A stretch of DNA of 64,000 nt, from NCBI RefSeq assembly GCF_965278975.1, contig NZ_OZ257126.1:2170001-2234000 (forward strand). The letters are read 5' to 3'. Each line of letters opens with the position of its first letter. Position 1 is the first letter of the stretch. Positions 34,580 to 42,303 of the stretch are shown one piece after another. Origin of the DNA: Ferrovibrio sp965278975 (GTDB taxonomy: Bacteria; Pseudomonadota; Alphaproteobacteria; Ferrovibrionales; Ferrovibrionaceae). The notes beneath the pieces are model-generated. The model did not search any database. It was not told the DNA's origin and saw nothing but the letters and a program-made list of their open reading frames with translations. The position numbers and the translations under genes were made by a program.

Positions 34580-36478
34580 ATGACCATTGTGAATCTGACC
34601 GACCGCATCAAGGCCGCCAGTAAGACCCAGCGCAGCCGGGCATTTCCCATCGTGATCGTCGGCCATGTTGATCATGGCAAGTCGACCCTGGTGGGACGCC
34701 TGCTGCACGATACCGGCTCGTTGCCCACCGGCAAGGTGGAGCAGCTGCGCGCCGTATCGGAAAAGCGCGGCCTGGAATTCGAATGGTCCTTCCTGCTTGA
34801 TGCCTTGCAGGTGGAGCGCGACCAGGGCATCACGGTCGATACTACGCAGATCTGGTTCCATACCGCCGAGCGCCGCTATGTCATCATCGACGCGCCGGGG
34901 CATAAGGAATTCCTCAAGAACATGGTCACCGGCGCGGCCCAGGCCGATGCCGCGATCCTGGTGGTGGATGCCGCCCAGGGCCTGGCCGAACAGACCCGCC
35001 GCCATGCTTATCTGCTGCATCTGCTGGGCCTGCGCCAGGTGGCGGTGGCGGTGAACAAGATCGACCTGATCGACCATGATGCCGTGCGTTTCCAGGCGGT
35101 GGCCGATTCCGTGCGCGCCTATCTTGCCGGCATCGGCATAGAGGCTGCCGCCATCGTGCCGCTTTCTGCCAAGCAGGGCGACAACATCGCCGAGCGCAGC
35201 ACGCAGATGCCGTGGTATCAGGGCCCGACACTGCTTGAGGCGCTGGATGCCTTCCCGGATACCAAGGCCGCCGTGGACCAGGCATTGCGCCTGCCGATCC
35301 AGGATCTCTACCGGGTAGATGACAAGCGCATCATTGTCGGGCGTATTGAAAGCGGCAGCCTGAAGATTGGCGACCGACTGCGTTTCACGCCGGGCGCGCG
35401 CGAGGCGAATGTTTCCTCCATCGAGGCCTGGGGGGGCAAGGCCGCACCGAGTCAAGTGGATGCTGGTGAAAGTGTTGCCTTCACCCTGGATGAAGATGTG
35501 TTTGTGGAGCGCGGCGCGCTGGCGACGGCGCCGGATCAGGCGCCGCTGGAAACCAGCCGCGTGCTGGCGCGGCTATTCTGGCTGGATAAAGAGCCGCTGC
35601 ATGTCGGCCAGCGCCTGACGCTGAAGATCGGCACGGCGGAAGCCGATGCGCTGGTGGAAACCATCGAGGAAGTGATCGATGTCGAAACCTTGCAGCCGGT
35701 AAAGGCTGCGCAGGTCGAGCGCAATGGTGTCGCCCGTGTCGTGCTGCGCACCCGCAAGCCGCTGGCACTGGATCGCTATGAGACCATGGCGCGCACCGGG
35801 CGCGGCGTGCTGGCGCGTAACTTCCATATCGTTGCCGGCTTCGTGGTTGAGTCCGCCGAGGGTGGCCAGCTTGCCGATATCACCCGTGTCGATGCCTCGG
35901 TTACTGCTACCGACCGCGCACAGCTCAATGGTCATCGCGGCGGCGTGCTGTGGCTCACCGGCCTTTCGGCTGCCGGCAAATCCACGGTGGCGATGGCGGC
36001 GATGCGCCAGCTTTTCGCCCGCGGCCGTCAGGTCTATGTGCTGGATGGCGATAATGTGCGCCATGGCCTGAACCGCGATCTCGGGTTCACGCCGGAAGCG
36101 CGCACCGAGAATATCCGCCGCCTGGCTGAAACCGCCAAGCTGATGGCCGATGCCGGTCTGATCGTGATGGTGGCGGCGATTTCGCCGGCGCAGGCTGATC
36201 GCGATCATGCGCGTGGCATTGTCGGCCCAGGGTTCCATGAAATTTTTGTCAGTGCCGATCTCGATACTTGTCGCACCCGTGACCCGAAAGGGCTGTATAA
36301 AAGGGCGTTGGCCGGAGAGATCGCCAACTTCACGGGCGTGAGTGCGCCTTACGAAGTGCCGCGTCAGGCCGATCTGGTGCTTGATACCAGTACGCTTGCT
36401 GCGCCACAGGCCGCGCAACTGCTTGTCGAATATGCCGACCGCCAGTTTTCCGTAGGCGCCGGCGCGGCAGTGGCCTGA
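34580..36478 (+). CDS. cysNC: Bifunctional sulfate adenylyltransferase subunit 1 / APS kinase
   Basis: The 632-residue fusion has an EF-Tu-like GTPase first (G1 GHVDHGKS at residues 28-35, DAPGHKEF, NKID), with beta-barrel domains to ~430. An APS kinase follows, with P-loop GLSAAGKST near residue 461 and a DGDNVRHGLNRDLGF motif. CysN activates sulfate with CysD; CysC phosphorylates APS to PAPS. Because the local CysH looks APS-specific, the PAPS may mainly serve the sulfotransferases at 40337 and 42304. This parallels NodQ, which supplies Nod factor sulfation in rhizobia. Confidence 0.94.
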   Translation: MTIVNLTDRIKAASKTQRSRAFPIVIVGHVDHGKSTLVGRLLHDTGSLPTGKVEQLRAVSEKRGLEFEWSFLLDALQVERDQGITVDTTQIWFHTAERRYVIIDAPGHKEFLKNMVTGAAQADAAILVVDAAQGLAEQTRRHAYLLHLLGLRQVAVAVNKIDLIDHDAVRFQAVADSVRAYLAGIGIEAAAIVPLSAKQGDNIAERSTQMPWYQGPTLLEALDAFPDTKAAVDQALRLPIQDLYRVDDKRIIVGRIESGSLKIGDRLRFTPGAREANVSSIEAWGGKAAPSQVDAGESVAFTLDEDVFVERGALATAPDQAPLETSRVLARLFWLDKEPLHVGQRLTLKIGTAEADALVETIEEVIDVETLQPVKAAQVERNGVARVVLRTRKPLALDRYETMARTGRGVLARNFHIVAGFVVESAEGGQLADITRVDASVTATDRAQLNGHRGGVLWLTGLSAAGKSTVAMAAMRQLFARGRQVYVLDGDNVRHGLNRDLGFTPEARTENIRRLAETAKLMADAGLIVMVAAISPAQADRDHARGIVGPGFHEIFVSADLDTCRTRDPKGLYKRALAGEIANFTGVSAPYEVPRQADLVLDTSTLAAPQAAQLLVEYADRQFSVGAGAAVA

Positions 36479-36534
36479 TCAGCGTTAGCCTTAGCCTTTA
36501 GCGCCCGCTCGCCAATAAATAAGGAGAGAGAGCC

Positions 36535-37530
36535 ATGCGAATCCACGGGATTATTCTGTCTGCCGCGCTGGCCCTGGTCACGGCTATGGGCACGGCATGG
36601 CCGGTCCAGGCACAGACATTGCTGAATGTCTCCTACGATCCAACGCGGGAATTGTATCAGGAAGTCAACGCGGCCTTCATCAAGGCCAATCCGGATCTGA
36701 AGCTGACCATCAACCAGAGTCATGGCGGCTCGGGCAAGCAGGCGCGGTCGGTGATCGATGGCCTGGATGCCGATATCGTCACTCTGGCGCTGGCCTACGA
36801 TATCGATGCGATTGCCCAGCATGGCCTGCTGGCCAAGGATTGGCAGACACGCCTGCCCGACAATGCCTCACCCTACACTTCCACCATCGTATTCCTGGTG
36901 CGCAAGGGAAACCCGAAGAATATCAAGGACTGGGATGACCTGATCCGCTCCGATGTGAAAGTCATCACGCCGAACCCGAAGACCTCTGGTGGGGCGCGCT
37001 GGAATTACCTGGCTGCCTGGGGTTATGCCGAGAAGAAGACCGGCAGCAAGGATGAGGCCCGCAATTTCGTGCAGGCACTGTTCCGCAATGTGCCGATCCT
37101 GGATACCGGCGCGCGTGGCGCGCTGATCACTTTCACCCAGCGCCGCCAGGGTGATGTATTCCTGAGTTGGGAAAACGAAGCCTTCCTTGCCGTGAATGAA
37201 CTCGGCAAGGACAAGTTCGATATCGTGGTGCCGAGTGTTTCCATCCTGGCCGAACCACCTGTTGCCGTTGTCGACAAGGTGGTGGACAAGCGCGGCACCC
37301 GTGGCCTTGCCGAGAGTTACCTGAAATTCCTTTATGCCAAGGAAGGCCAGGAGATAGCCGCCAAGCATTACTACCGCCCCCGCCTGAAGGAAGTCGCCGA
37401 TAAGCATGCTGGCACCTTCGCCAAAGTCACTCTTTTCACCATTGACGAACAGTTCGGCGGCTGGGCCAAGGCACAGCCGGAGCATTTCGGCGATGGTGGT
37501 GTGTTCGACCAGATCTACAAGCCGCGCTGA
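36535..37530 (+). CDS. Sulfate ABC transporter periplasmic binding protein
   Basis: The 331-residue protein has a signal peptide ending VQAQ near residue 25. It contains LLNVSYDPTRELYQEVNAAF and NQSHGGSGKQARSVIDGLDADIVTLA, the anion-binding pattern of Sbp/CysP, which bind sulfate or thiosulfate. The start has an ideal AAGGAGAG ribosome site. It precedes the permease and ATPase genes of the same importer and follows cysNC by 56 bp. Confidence 0.93.
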   Translation: MRIHGIILSAALALVTAMGTAWPVQAQTLLNVSYDPTRELYQEVNAAFIKANPDLKLTINQSHGGSGKQARSVIDGLDADIVTLALAYDIDAIAQHGLLAKDWQTRLPDNASPYTSTIVFLVRKGNPKNIKDWDDLIRSDVKVITPNPKTSGGARWNYLAAWGYAEKKTGSKDEARNFVQALFRNVPILDTGARGALITFTQRRQGDVFLSWENEAFLAVNELGKDKFDIVVPSVSILAEPPVAVVDKVVDKRGTRGLAESYLKFLYAKEGQEIAAKHYYRPRLKEVADKHAGTFAKVTLFTIDEQFGGWAKAQPEHFGDGGVFDQIYKPR

Positions 37531-37573
37531 TCAACGCCGGCTCGTAGTGTTTTTGTGATGGGGGATTAGTCGA

Positions 37574-38431
37574 ATGGCGACAACCGCTTTGCCTGCCATG
37601 CCGTTCCGGCCGCGCCATAGCGTGATTCCGGGCTTCGGCCTCACGCTGGGCCTTACGCTGCTGTGGACCGCTTTGATCGTGCTGGTGCCGCTGGCCGGCC
37701 TGTTCCTGAAATCGGCCACGCTGGGCTGGGATGCCTTCATCAATACCATCCAGGCGCCGCGCGTGGTCGCTTCGCTCAAGCTCAGCTTCGGCACGGCCTT
37801 GCTTGCCGCCGTGATCAATGCGGTGTTCGGCCTGCTGGTGGCCTGGGTGCTGGTGCGGTACGAATTTCCCGGCCGTCGCATCGTCGATGCCATGGTCGAT
37901 ATTCCCTTCGCCCTGCCCACCGCCATTGCCGGCATCGCGCTCACCGCGCTCTGGGCCGAGAATGGCTGGCTTGGCGCGCCGCTGGCGGCTCTGGGCCTCC
38001 AGGTGGCCTTCACACCGGCCGGTATCGTGGTGGCACTGGTCTTCATCGGCCTGCCTTTCGTGGTCCGCACGGTGCAGCCGGTGCTGCAGGATTTCGAGAA
38101 AGAGATAGAGGAGGCGGCGGAAAGCCTTGGTGCCACCCGCTGGCAGATTTTCGCCCGCGTCATCTGGCCGAGCCTGATGCCGGCGACCCTCACCGGCTTC
38201 GCGCTGGCCCTGGCGCGCGGCCTGGGTGAATACGGCTCGGTGATTTTCATTGCCGGTAATCTGCCCGGTATCTCCGAAATCGCGCCGCTGCTGGTGGTGA
38301 TCAAGCTGGAGGAATTCCTCTATGCCGAGGCGACTTCGATCGCGGTGGCGCTGCTGGTCGCTTCCTTCATCATGCTGTTCCTGATCAATGCCGTGCAGCA
38401 TTGGGCGGAACGCCGCGAGAAGGGACGCTGA
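37574..38431 (+). CDS. cysT: Sulfate ABC transporter permease CysT/CysU
   Basis: The 285-residue inner-membrane protein has about six helices and the EAA-loop segment EEAAESLGATRWQIFARVIWPSLMP that contacts the ATPase. LPTAIAGIALTALWAENGWLG in helices 3-4 is typical of CysT. It forms a heterodimer with CysW and imports sulfate or thiosulfate. It lies between the binding protein and cysW, which starts 2 bp after its stop. Confidence 0.94.
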   Translation: MATTALPAMPFRPRHSVIPGFGLTLGLTLLWTALIVLVPLAGLFLKSATLGWDAFINTIQAPRVVASLKLSFGTALLAAVINAVFGLLVAWVLVRYEFPGRRIVDAMVDIPFALPTAIAGIALTALWAENGWLGAPLAALGLQVAFTPAGIVVALVFIGLPFVVRTVQPVLQDFEKEIEEAAESLGATRWQIFARVIWPSLMPATLTGFALALARGLGEYGSVIFIAGNLPGISEIAPLLVVIKLEEFLYAEATSIAVALLVASFIMLFLINAVQHWAERREKGR

Positions 38432-38433
38432 TC

Positions 38434-39306
38434 ATGGCTACCGCCCTTACTTTGCCCGGCCGCACTTCGCGGCGCATCGACCATGCCGGCGCCTGGATGC
38501 TGCGCTGGGCACTGATTGCCATTGCCCTGGCCTTCCTTGCCCTGTTCATCGCTCTGCCGTTGGTGATCGTATTCACCGAGGCTTTACGCCAGGGCTGGGC
38601 GGCTTATATGCGCGCGCTCACCGAGCCGGTGGCGCTGGCGGCAATCCGGTTGACGCTGCTCACCGCTGCCATCGTCGTGCCGCTGAACCTGGCCTTCGGC
38701 ATCGTTGCCGCCTGGGCCATCACCAAGTTCGATTTCCGCGGCAAGAGCCTGCTGATCACCCTGATCGATCTGCCCTTCTCGGTGTCGCCGGTAATTTCCG
38801 GCCTGGTTTTCGTGCTGCTGTTCGGTTTGCAGGGCTGGTTTGGTCCATGGCTCAAAGAACATGACATCAAGATAATCTTCGCCGTGCCCGGTATCGTTCT
38901 GGCGACGATGTTCGTCACCTTCCCTTTCGTGGCGCGCGAACTGATTCCGATCATGCAGGAGCAGGGTACGCAGGAGGAGGAAGCTGCCATGGTGCTCGGC
39001 GCTTCCGGCTGGCAGACCTTCTGGCGCGTCACCCTGCCGAATATAAAATGGGGCCTGCTCTATGGCCTGCTGCTCTGCAACGCGCGCGCCATGGGTGAAT
39101 TCGGCGCCGTCTCGGTGGTGTCTGGCCATATCCGTGGCCAGACCAACACCATGCCGCTGCATGTCGAAATCCTCTACAACGAGTATAATTTCGTGGCTGC
39201 CTTCGCTGTCGCTTCGCTGCTGGCGATGCTGGCCATCGTCACGCTGATTCTGAAAAGCCTGCTGGAATGGCGTCTGGCGCGCGACACTGCGCGTTCGGGC
39301 GAATAG
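38434..39306 (+). CDS. cysW: Sulfate ABC transporter permease CysW
   Basis: The 290-residue protein has about six membrane helices and an EAA loop (EEEAAMVLGASGWQTFWRVTLPN). The region DLPFSVSPVISGLVFVLLFG and the ending of the last loop (GHIRGQTNTMPLHVEILYNEY) are characteristic of CysW. The chosen ATG follows an AAGGGAC ribosome site; the longer open frame from 38401 only overlaps cysT. cysA follows 9 bp later. Confidence 0.94.
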   Translation: MATALTLPGRTSRRIDHAGAWMLRWALIAIALAFLALFIALPLVIVFTEALRQGWAAYMRALTEPVALAAIRLTLLTAAIVVPLNLAFGIVAAWAITKFDFRGKSLLITLIDLPFSVSPVISGLVFVLLFGLQGWFGPWLKEHDIKIIFAVPGIVLATMFVTFPFVARELIPIMQEQGTQEEEAAMVLGASGWQTFWRVTLPNIKWGLLYGLLLCNARAMGEFGAVSVVSGHIRGQTNTMPLHVEILYNEYNFVAAFAVASLLAMLAIVTLILKSLLEWRLARDTARSGE

Positions 39307-39315
39307 GATAGCGCC

Positions 39316-40380
39316 ATGCAGATCGATATCCTCGGCGTCAGCCGTCAGTTCGGTTCCTTCCTCGCCCTCAAGGCGGTGGACCTCTCCATCAACAGCGGCG
39401 AACTGGTGGCCCTGCTGGGGCCGTCCGGCTCGGGCAAGACGACGCTGCTGCGTCTGATCGCCGGGCTTGATAAGCCCGATGCCGGCGATATCCGTTTCGA
39501 TGGCAAGAGCACGGCGCAGCGCACCGCCGGCGAGCGTGATGTCGGCTTCGTGTTCCAGCATTACGCGCTGTTCCGGCATATGAGCGTGTTCGAGAATGTC
39601 GCCTTCGGCCTGCGGGTGCGGCCGCGCAAGCTGCGCCCCTCGGATGCCGAGATCCAGCGCCGGGTCAGCGAATTGCTGCGTCTGGTGCAGATCGACTGGC
39701 TGGCCGAGCGCCTGCCGGCACAGCTTTCCGGCGGCCAGCGCCAGCGTGTGGCCCTGGCTCGTGCGCTTGCCATCGAGCCCAAGGTGCTGCTGCTGGATGA
39801 GCCCTTCGGCGCCCTGGATGCCAAGGTGCGTAAGGAACTGCGCCGCTGGCTGCGCCGTCTGCATGAGCAACTCGGCATGACCTCTGTATTCGTTACCCAT
39901 GACCAGGAGGAGGCGCTGGAACTCGCCGACCGGGTGGTGGTGATGGACAAGGGCCGCATTGAGCAGGTGGATACGCCCGAGGCACTCTATGAGAAGCCGG
40001 CGACGCCCTTCGTCAATCGTTTCCTCGGCGATATCAACGAACTTGATGGCCAGATCAGCAATGGCCGGGTGCTGTTCGGTCCCGTGGATACCAGCCTGCT
40101 GCCGGCTCTGCGCATGGTGGATGGTGCGGCAAAGCTCTATGTGCGGCCGCACGACATCATAGCGGAAGCTCTGGTGCCCGGTGCGCCGCTTTCCAACAGC
40201 GGCACCGTACGCTTCATCTCCTCGGTTGGCGCCAATGTGCGTATCGAGGTGGAGATCGAGGGCGGCTTGCCGGTGCTGGAAGTGTCGCAGACGCGGGAGA
40301 GTTTCGCCGAGCGGCCGCTGAAGATCGGGGAACGCGTCAGGCTGGCGTTTCGGCGGGCGCAGGTGTTTCCATCGGAATGA
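39316..40380 (+). CDS. cysA: Sulfate/thiosulfate import ATP-binding protein
   Basis: The 354-residue ABC ATPase has Walker A GPSGSGKT at residues 35-42, signature LSGGQRQRVALARAL, and Walker B VLLLDEPFGALD. A C-terminal TOBE-like domain (~240-354) with RPHDI is typical of CysA. It powers sulfate import through CysTW. Its last 44 bases overlap, in antisense, the 3' end of the converging sulfotransferase gene, so the two transcripts must overlap. Confidence 0.95.
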   Translation: MQIDILGVSRQFGSFLALKAVDLSINSGELVALLGPSGSGKTTLLRLIAGLDKPDAGDIRFDGKSTAQRTAGERDVGFVFQHYALFRHMSVFENVAFGLRVRPRKLRPSDAEIQRRVSELLRLVQIDWLAERLPAQLSGGQRQRVALARALAIEPKVLLLDEPFGALDAKVRKELRRWLRRLHEQLGMTSVFVTHDQEEALELADRVVVMDKGRIEQVDTPEALYEKPATPFVNRFLGDINELDGQISNGRVLFGPVDTSLLPALRMVDGAAKLYVRPHDIIAEALVPGAPLSNSGTVRFISSVGANVRIEVEIEGGLPVLEVSQTRESFAERPLKIGERVRLAFRRAQVFPSE

Positions 40381-41926
40381 ATCGCGCCAGGCAATTGCTG
40401 TCGCCATTGCCGAAACTGCCGGTTTCTATTGTTGCTTCCACACTGAAGTCGATGACCTTGCTGAGGCGCTCGATCAATTCGAGATTCTCGTTCTCATCGT
40501 TCAGCAAGCTCAAGGTTATGAAATATCGACCTGGAAACAGATTGAGTTTCAACGGTATTTGCAGTTCCACAACGTCGCCGGCATTTTTAGCCGAGAATTC
40601 CATGCCCTGCATCCGGGTGTTGAGGGCATAGATGGTGCGATCGTCGCTTTTGCGGATGCTGAAGCCGAAACAGGGACGACAAGCTTGCTGGAATGTGACG
40701 CGCAATGTCAGGGTGGCGGCGGCTCCGGGGCAGAATGACGCCTCCGCCTCGCCATCCTCTCCCGTCAAACCCATGAACGAGAAATTCGATACGCTCAGTT
40801 GGATTGGATTCTGCTGATCACGACGAATGAGGTTGGCAGCGACGGGTGTGATTAATGATGGCGGCAGGCTGTATTCTTCTGGGCCATAGATGATGAACCA
40901 GCTGCCGTACTCAAAAGCATCGATTTCATCGATATTGCCATAGGCTTCGTGCAAATCCTGGCGATTTTGATGAATCAGCCGCATCAGATTGGTTACGCCT
41001 GAGCGCCCGCCGCTGGGCTGTGGTGCAACTTCATTCAGCCAAGTGTAGAGTGTATCCGGGCCGTCGGTGCGCCATGGCTCCGGCCATCTCTGGGCCAGGT
41101 GTGGCAATTCCCGCAGCAGCACATGCCTCAGATTGCGTGAAATGCGCATGCCATTGTCAAACGCCGTATGACCACGGAACGGGTCATGTGCTGAAAGATC
41201 CGGCTGTGAAATCACTTCCGGGTCCCTGCCATAGCCCAAAGCAGCGAAAACTTCCTGCCATATCGGCAAGTCCAACTCCGCATGTACAGCCTCTGGCAGA
41301 GTATTGCGTGACAAGCCGGAGGTGCCGGCACGGAAGAAGTTAGAGTCCTCGTTGACTGCATCGCTTTTCAGATAGGCGAACTGGTTGTTCACCGCAGCGA
41401 AGCGCAGCATCTGGTTGTTGACGGGGGAAATGCGACCAGTCAATTGCCGCAGGCTGGCAATCGGGTTCCGCAGCAAATCCTCATATCGCACCACAGGTGC
41501 GCCGAAATCCATCCAGGCTTTTGAAATCAGCAGGTTCTTCATGAAATAGCTGCGCACATAGTCCAGCAGTTCTGCCGCACCGTCGCCTTCAGCAGCGTGC
41601 AGTAGATCTTCTTCCTTGTGCGATGATTTCTGCTTGCTGCGGACAAAATGATACAGCGACAGCAGCACGTCCTTGGGGTGGCGCAGAACCGTCACCGGCA
41701 GGATGTCGTGAACCAGCAGGGTGTCTGCCAGCGCACGCGTTGGCAATATATGGCAGTGGGCGATCGACTTTTTCGCTATGAGAAGCGGTGCGATGTCGCT
41801 CTCATTGGGCAGGGCAACGAGACTTAGTTCATAAAGGTCGCTGAGCAGGAACTTGAGCCAAGTGTTTCCGGTCTTCGGTGTGGCGCAGATCAGTATCTTA
41901 TGGGACAGGGGATCGAAATATTGCAT
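40337..41926 (-). CDS. Sulfotransferase fused to a Wzt-C-like glycan-binding domain
   Basis: The 529-residue protein has an N-terminal PAPS-dependent sulfotransferase domain. Its 5'-phosphosulfate loop is PKTGNTW at residues 17-23. The 3'-phosphate motif is RHPKDVLLS with Arg82 and Ser90 eight apart, as in the family. A middle region (~260-370) is unassigned. Residues ~375-510 resemble the C-terminal beta-sandwich of Wzt (FGFSIRKSDDRTIYALNT, then a LNLFPGRYFITLSL strand pair), which recognises the end of O-polysaccharides. It has no signal peptide, so it probably modifies the polymer in the cytosol before export. It converges on cysA with a 44-bp overlap. Confidence 0.78.
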   Translation of the reverse strand: MQYFDPLSHKILICATPKTGNTWLKFLLSDLYELSLVALPNESDIAPLLIAKKSIAHCHILPTRALADTLLVHDILPVTVLRHPKDVLLSLYHFVRSKQKSSHKEEDLLHAAEGDGAAELLDYVRSYFMKNLLISKAWMDFGAPVVRYEDLLRNPIASLRQLTGRISPVNNQMLRFAAVNNQFAYLKSDAVNEDSNFFRAGTSGLSRNTLPEAVHAELDLPIWQEVFAALGYGRDPEVISQPDLSAHDPFRGHTAFDNGMRISRNLRHVLLRELPHLAQRWPEPWRTDGPDTLYTWLNEVAPQPSGGRSGVTNLMRLIHQNRQDLHEAYGNIDEIDAFEYGSWFIIYGPEEYSLPPSLITPVAANLIRRDQQNPIQLSVSNFSFMGLTGEDGEAEASFCPGAAATLTLRVTFQQACRPCFGFSIRKSDDRTIYALNTRMQGMEFSAKNAGDVVELQIPLKLNLFPGRYFITLSLLNDENENLELIERLSKVIDFSVEATIETGSFGNGDSNCLARFIPMETPAPAETPA

Positions 41927-42303
41927 AGGTCCATCGTATCCATTCTCGCGAAGCGAGAATACGAATTGTACGAGAGCAAGCCAACACTTCAGCTATTTCT
42001 AATAGGTTATCACAATGTTGTGCAGGGAGGTTGCGGGCGTTTTCTCTCCTCATACGCGACCCCCGGAGGATTTTCCATTTTTAATTGTAATTAAAGAATA
42101 TATGAATATTTTAGAGGGAGTGGTCGATGATCGCAGGCTTGGCCATGGATTAGCCGTATTACTGGGCCATGCGTGTTATGACTGCAATGGCCCAATTTGC
42201 GGCCCAGAAGTCTCTACAGGGTGATCGGCGCGCCCGGTGCTAAATGCACAGTATCTGGTAAATTAATACGCAAGCCGTTAAAATTATTGAGGTTTAGTGG
42301 TGC
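41927..42303. other. Divergent AT-rich regulatory gap between two sulfotransferase genes
   Basis: This 377-bp gap separates the starts of two divergent sulfotransferase genes. Apart from the hairpin at 41942-41960 it holds AT-rich runs (around 42070-42115 and 42250-42300) that could carry promoters. Short open frames in it lack ribosome sites and coding character; I see no gene. Confidence 0.5.
41942..41960. promoter_or_regulatory. Perfect 8-bp inverted repeat near the sulfotransferase start
   Basis: ATTCTCGC, a GAA centre and GCGAGAAT form a perfect inverted repeat 16-34 bp upstream of the minus-strand start at 41926. A further TCGT/ACGA pair outside a small bulge extends the symmetry. It could be an operator or a 5'-leader hairpin that affects translation. 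Confidence 0.45.

Noticed and set aside
41020..41343. 107-residue plus-strand open frame inside the sulfotransferase gene
   Set aside because: It is antisense to a conserved coding region and has no supporting signals.
42015..42224. 69-residue open frame in the gap between sulfotransferase genes
   Set aside because: It starts without a ribosome site in an AT-rich promoter-like region, and its sequence shows no conserved pattern.
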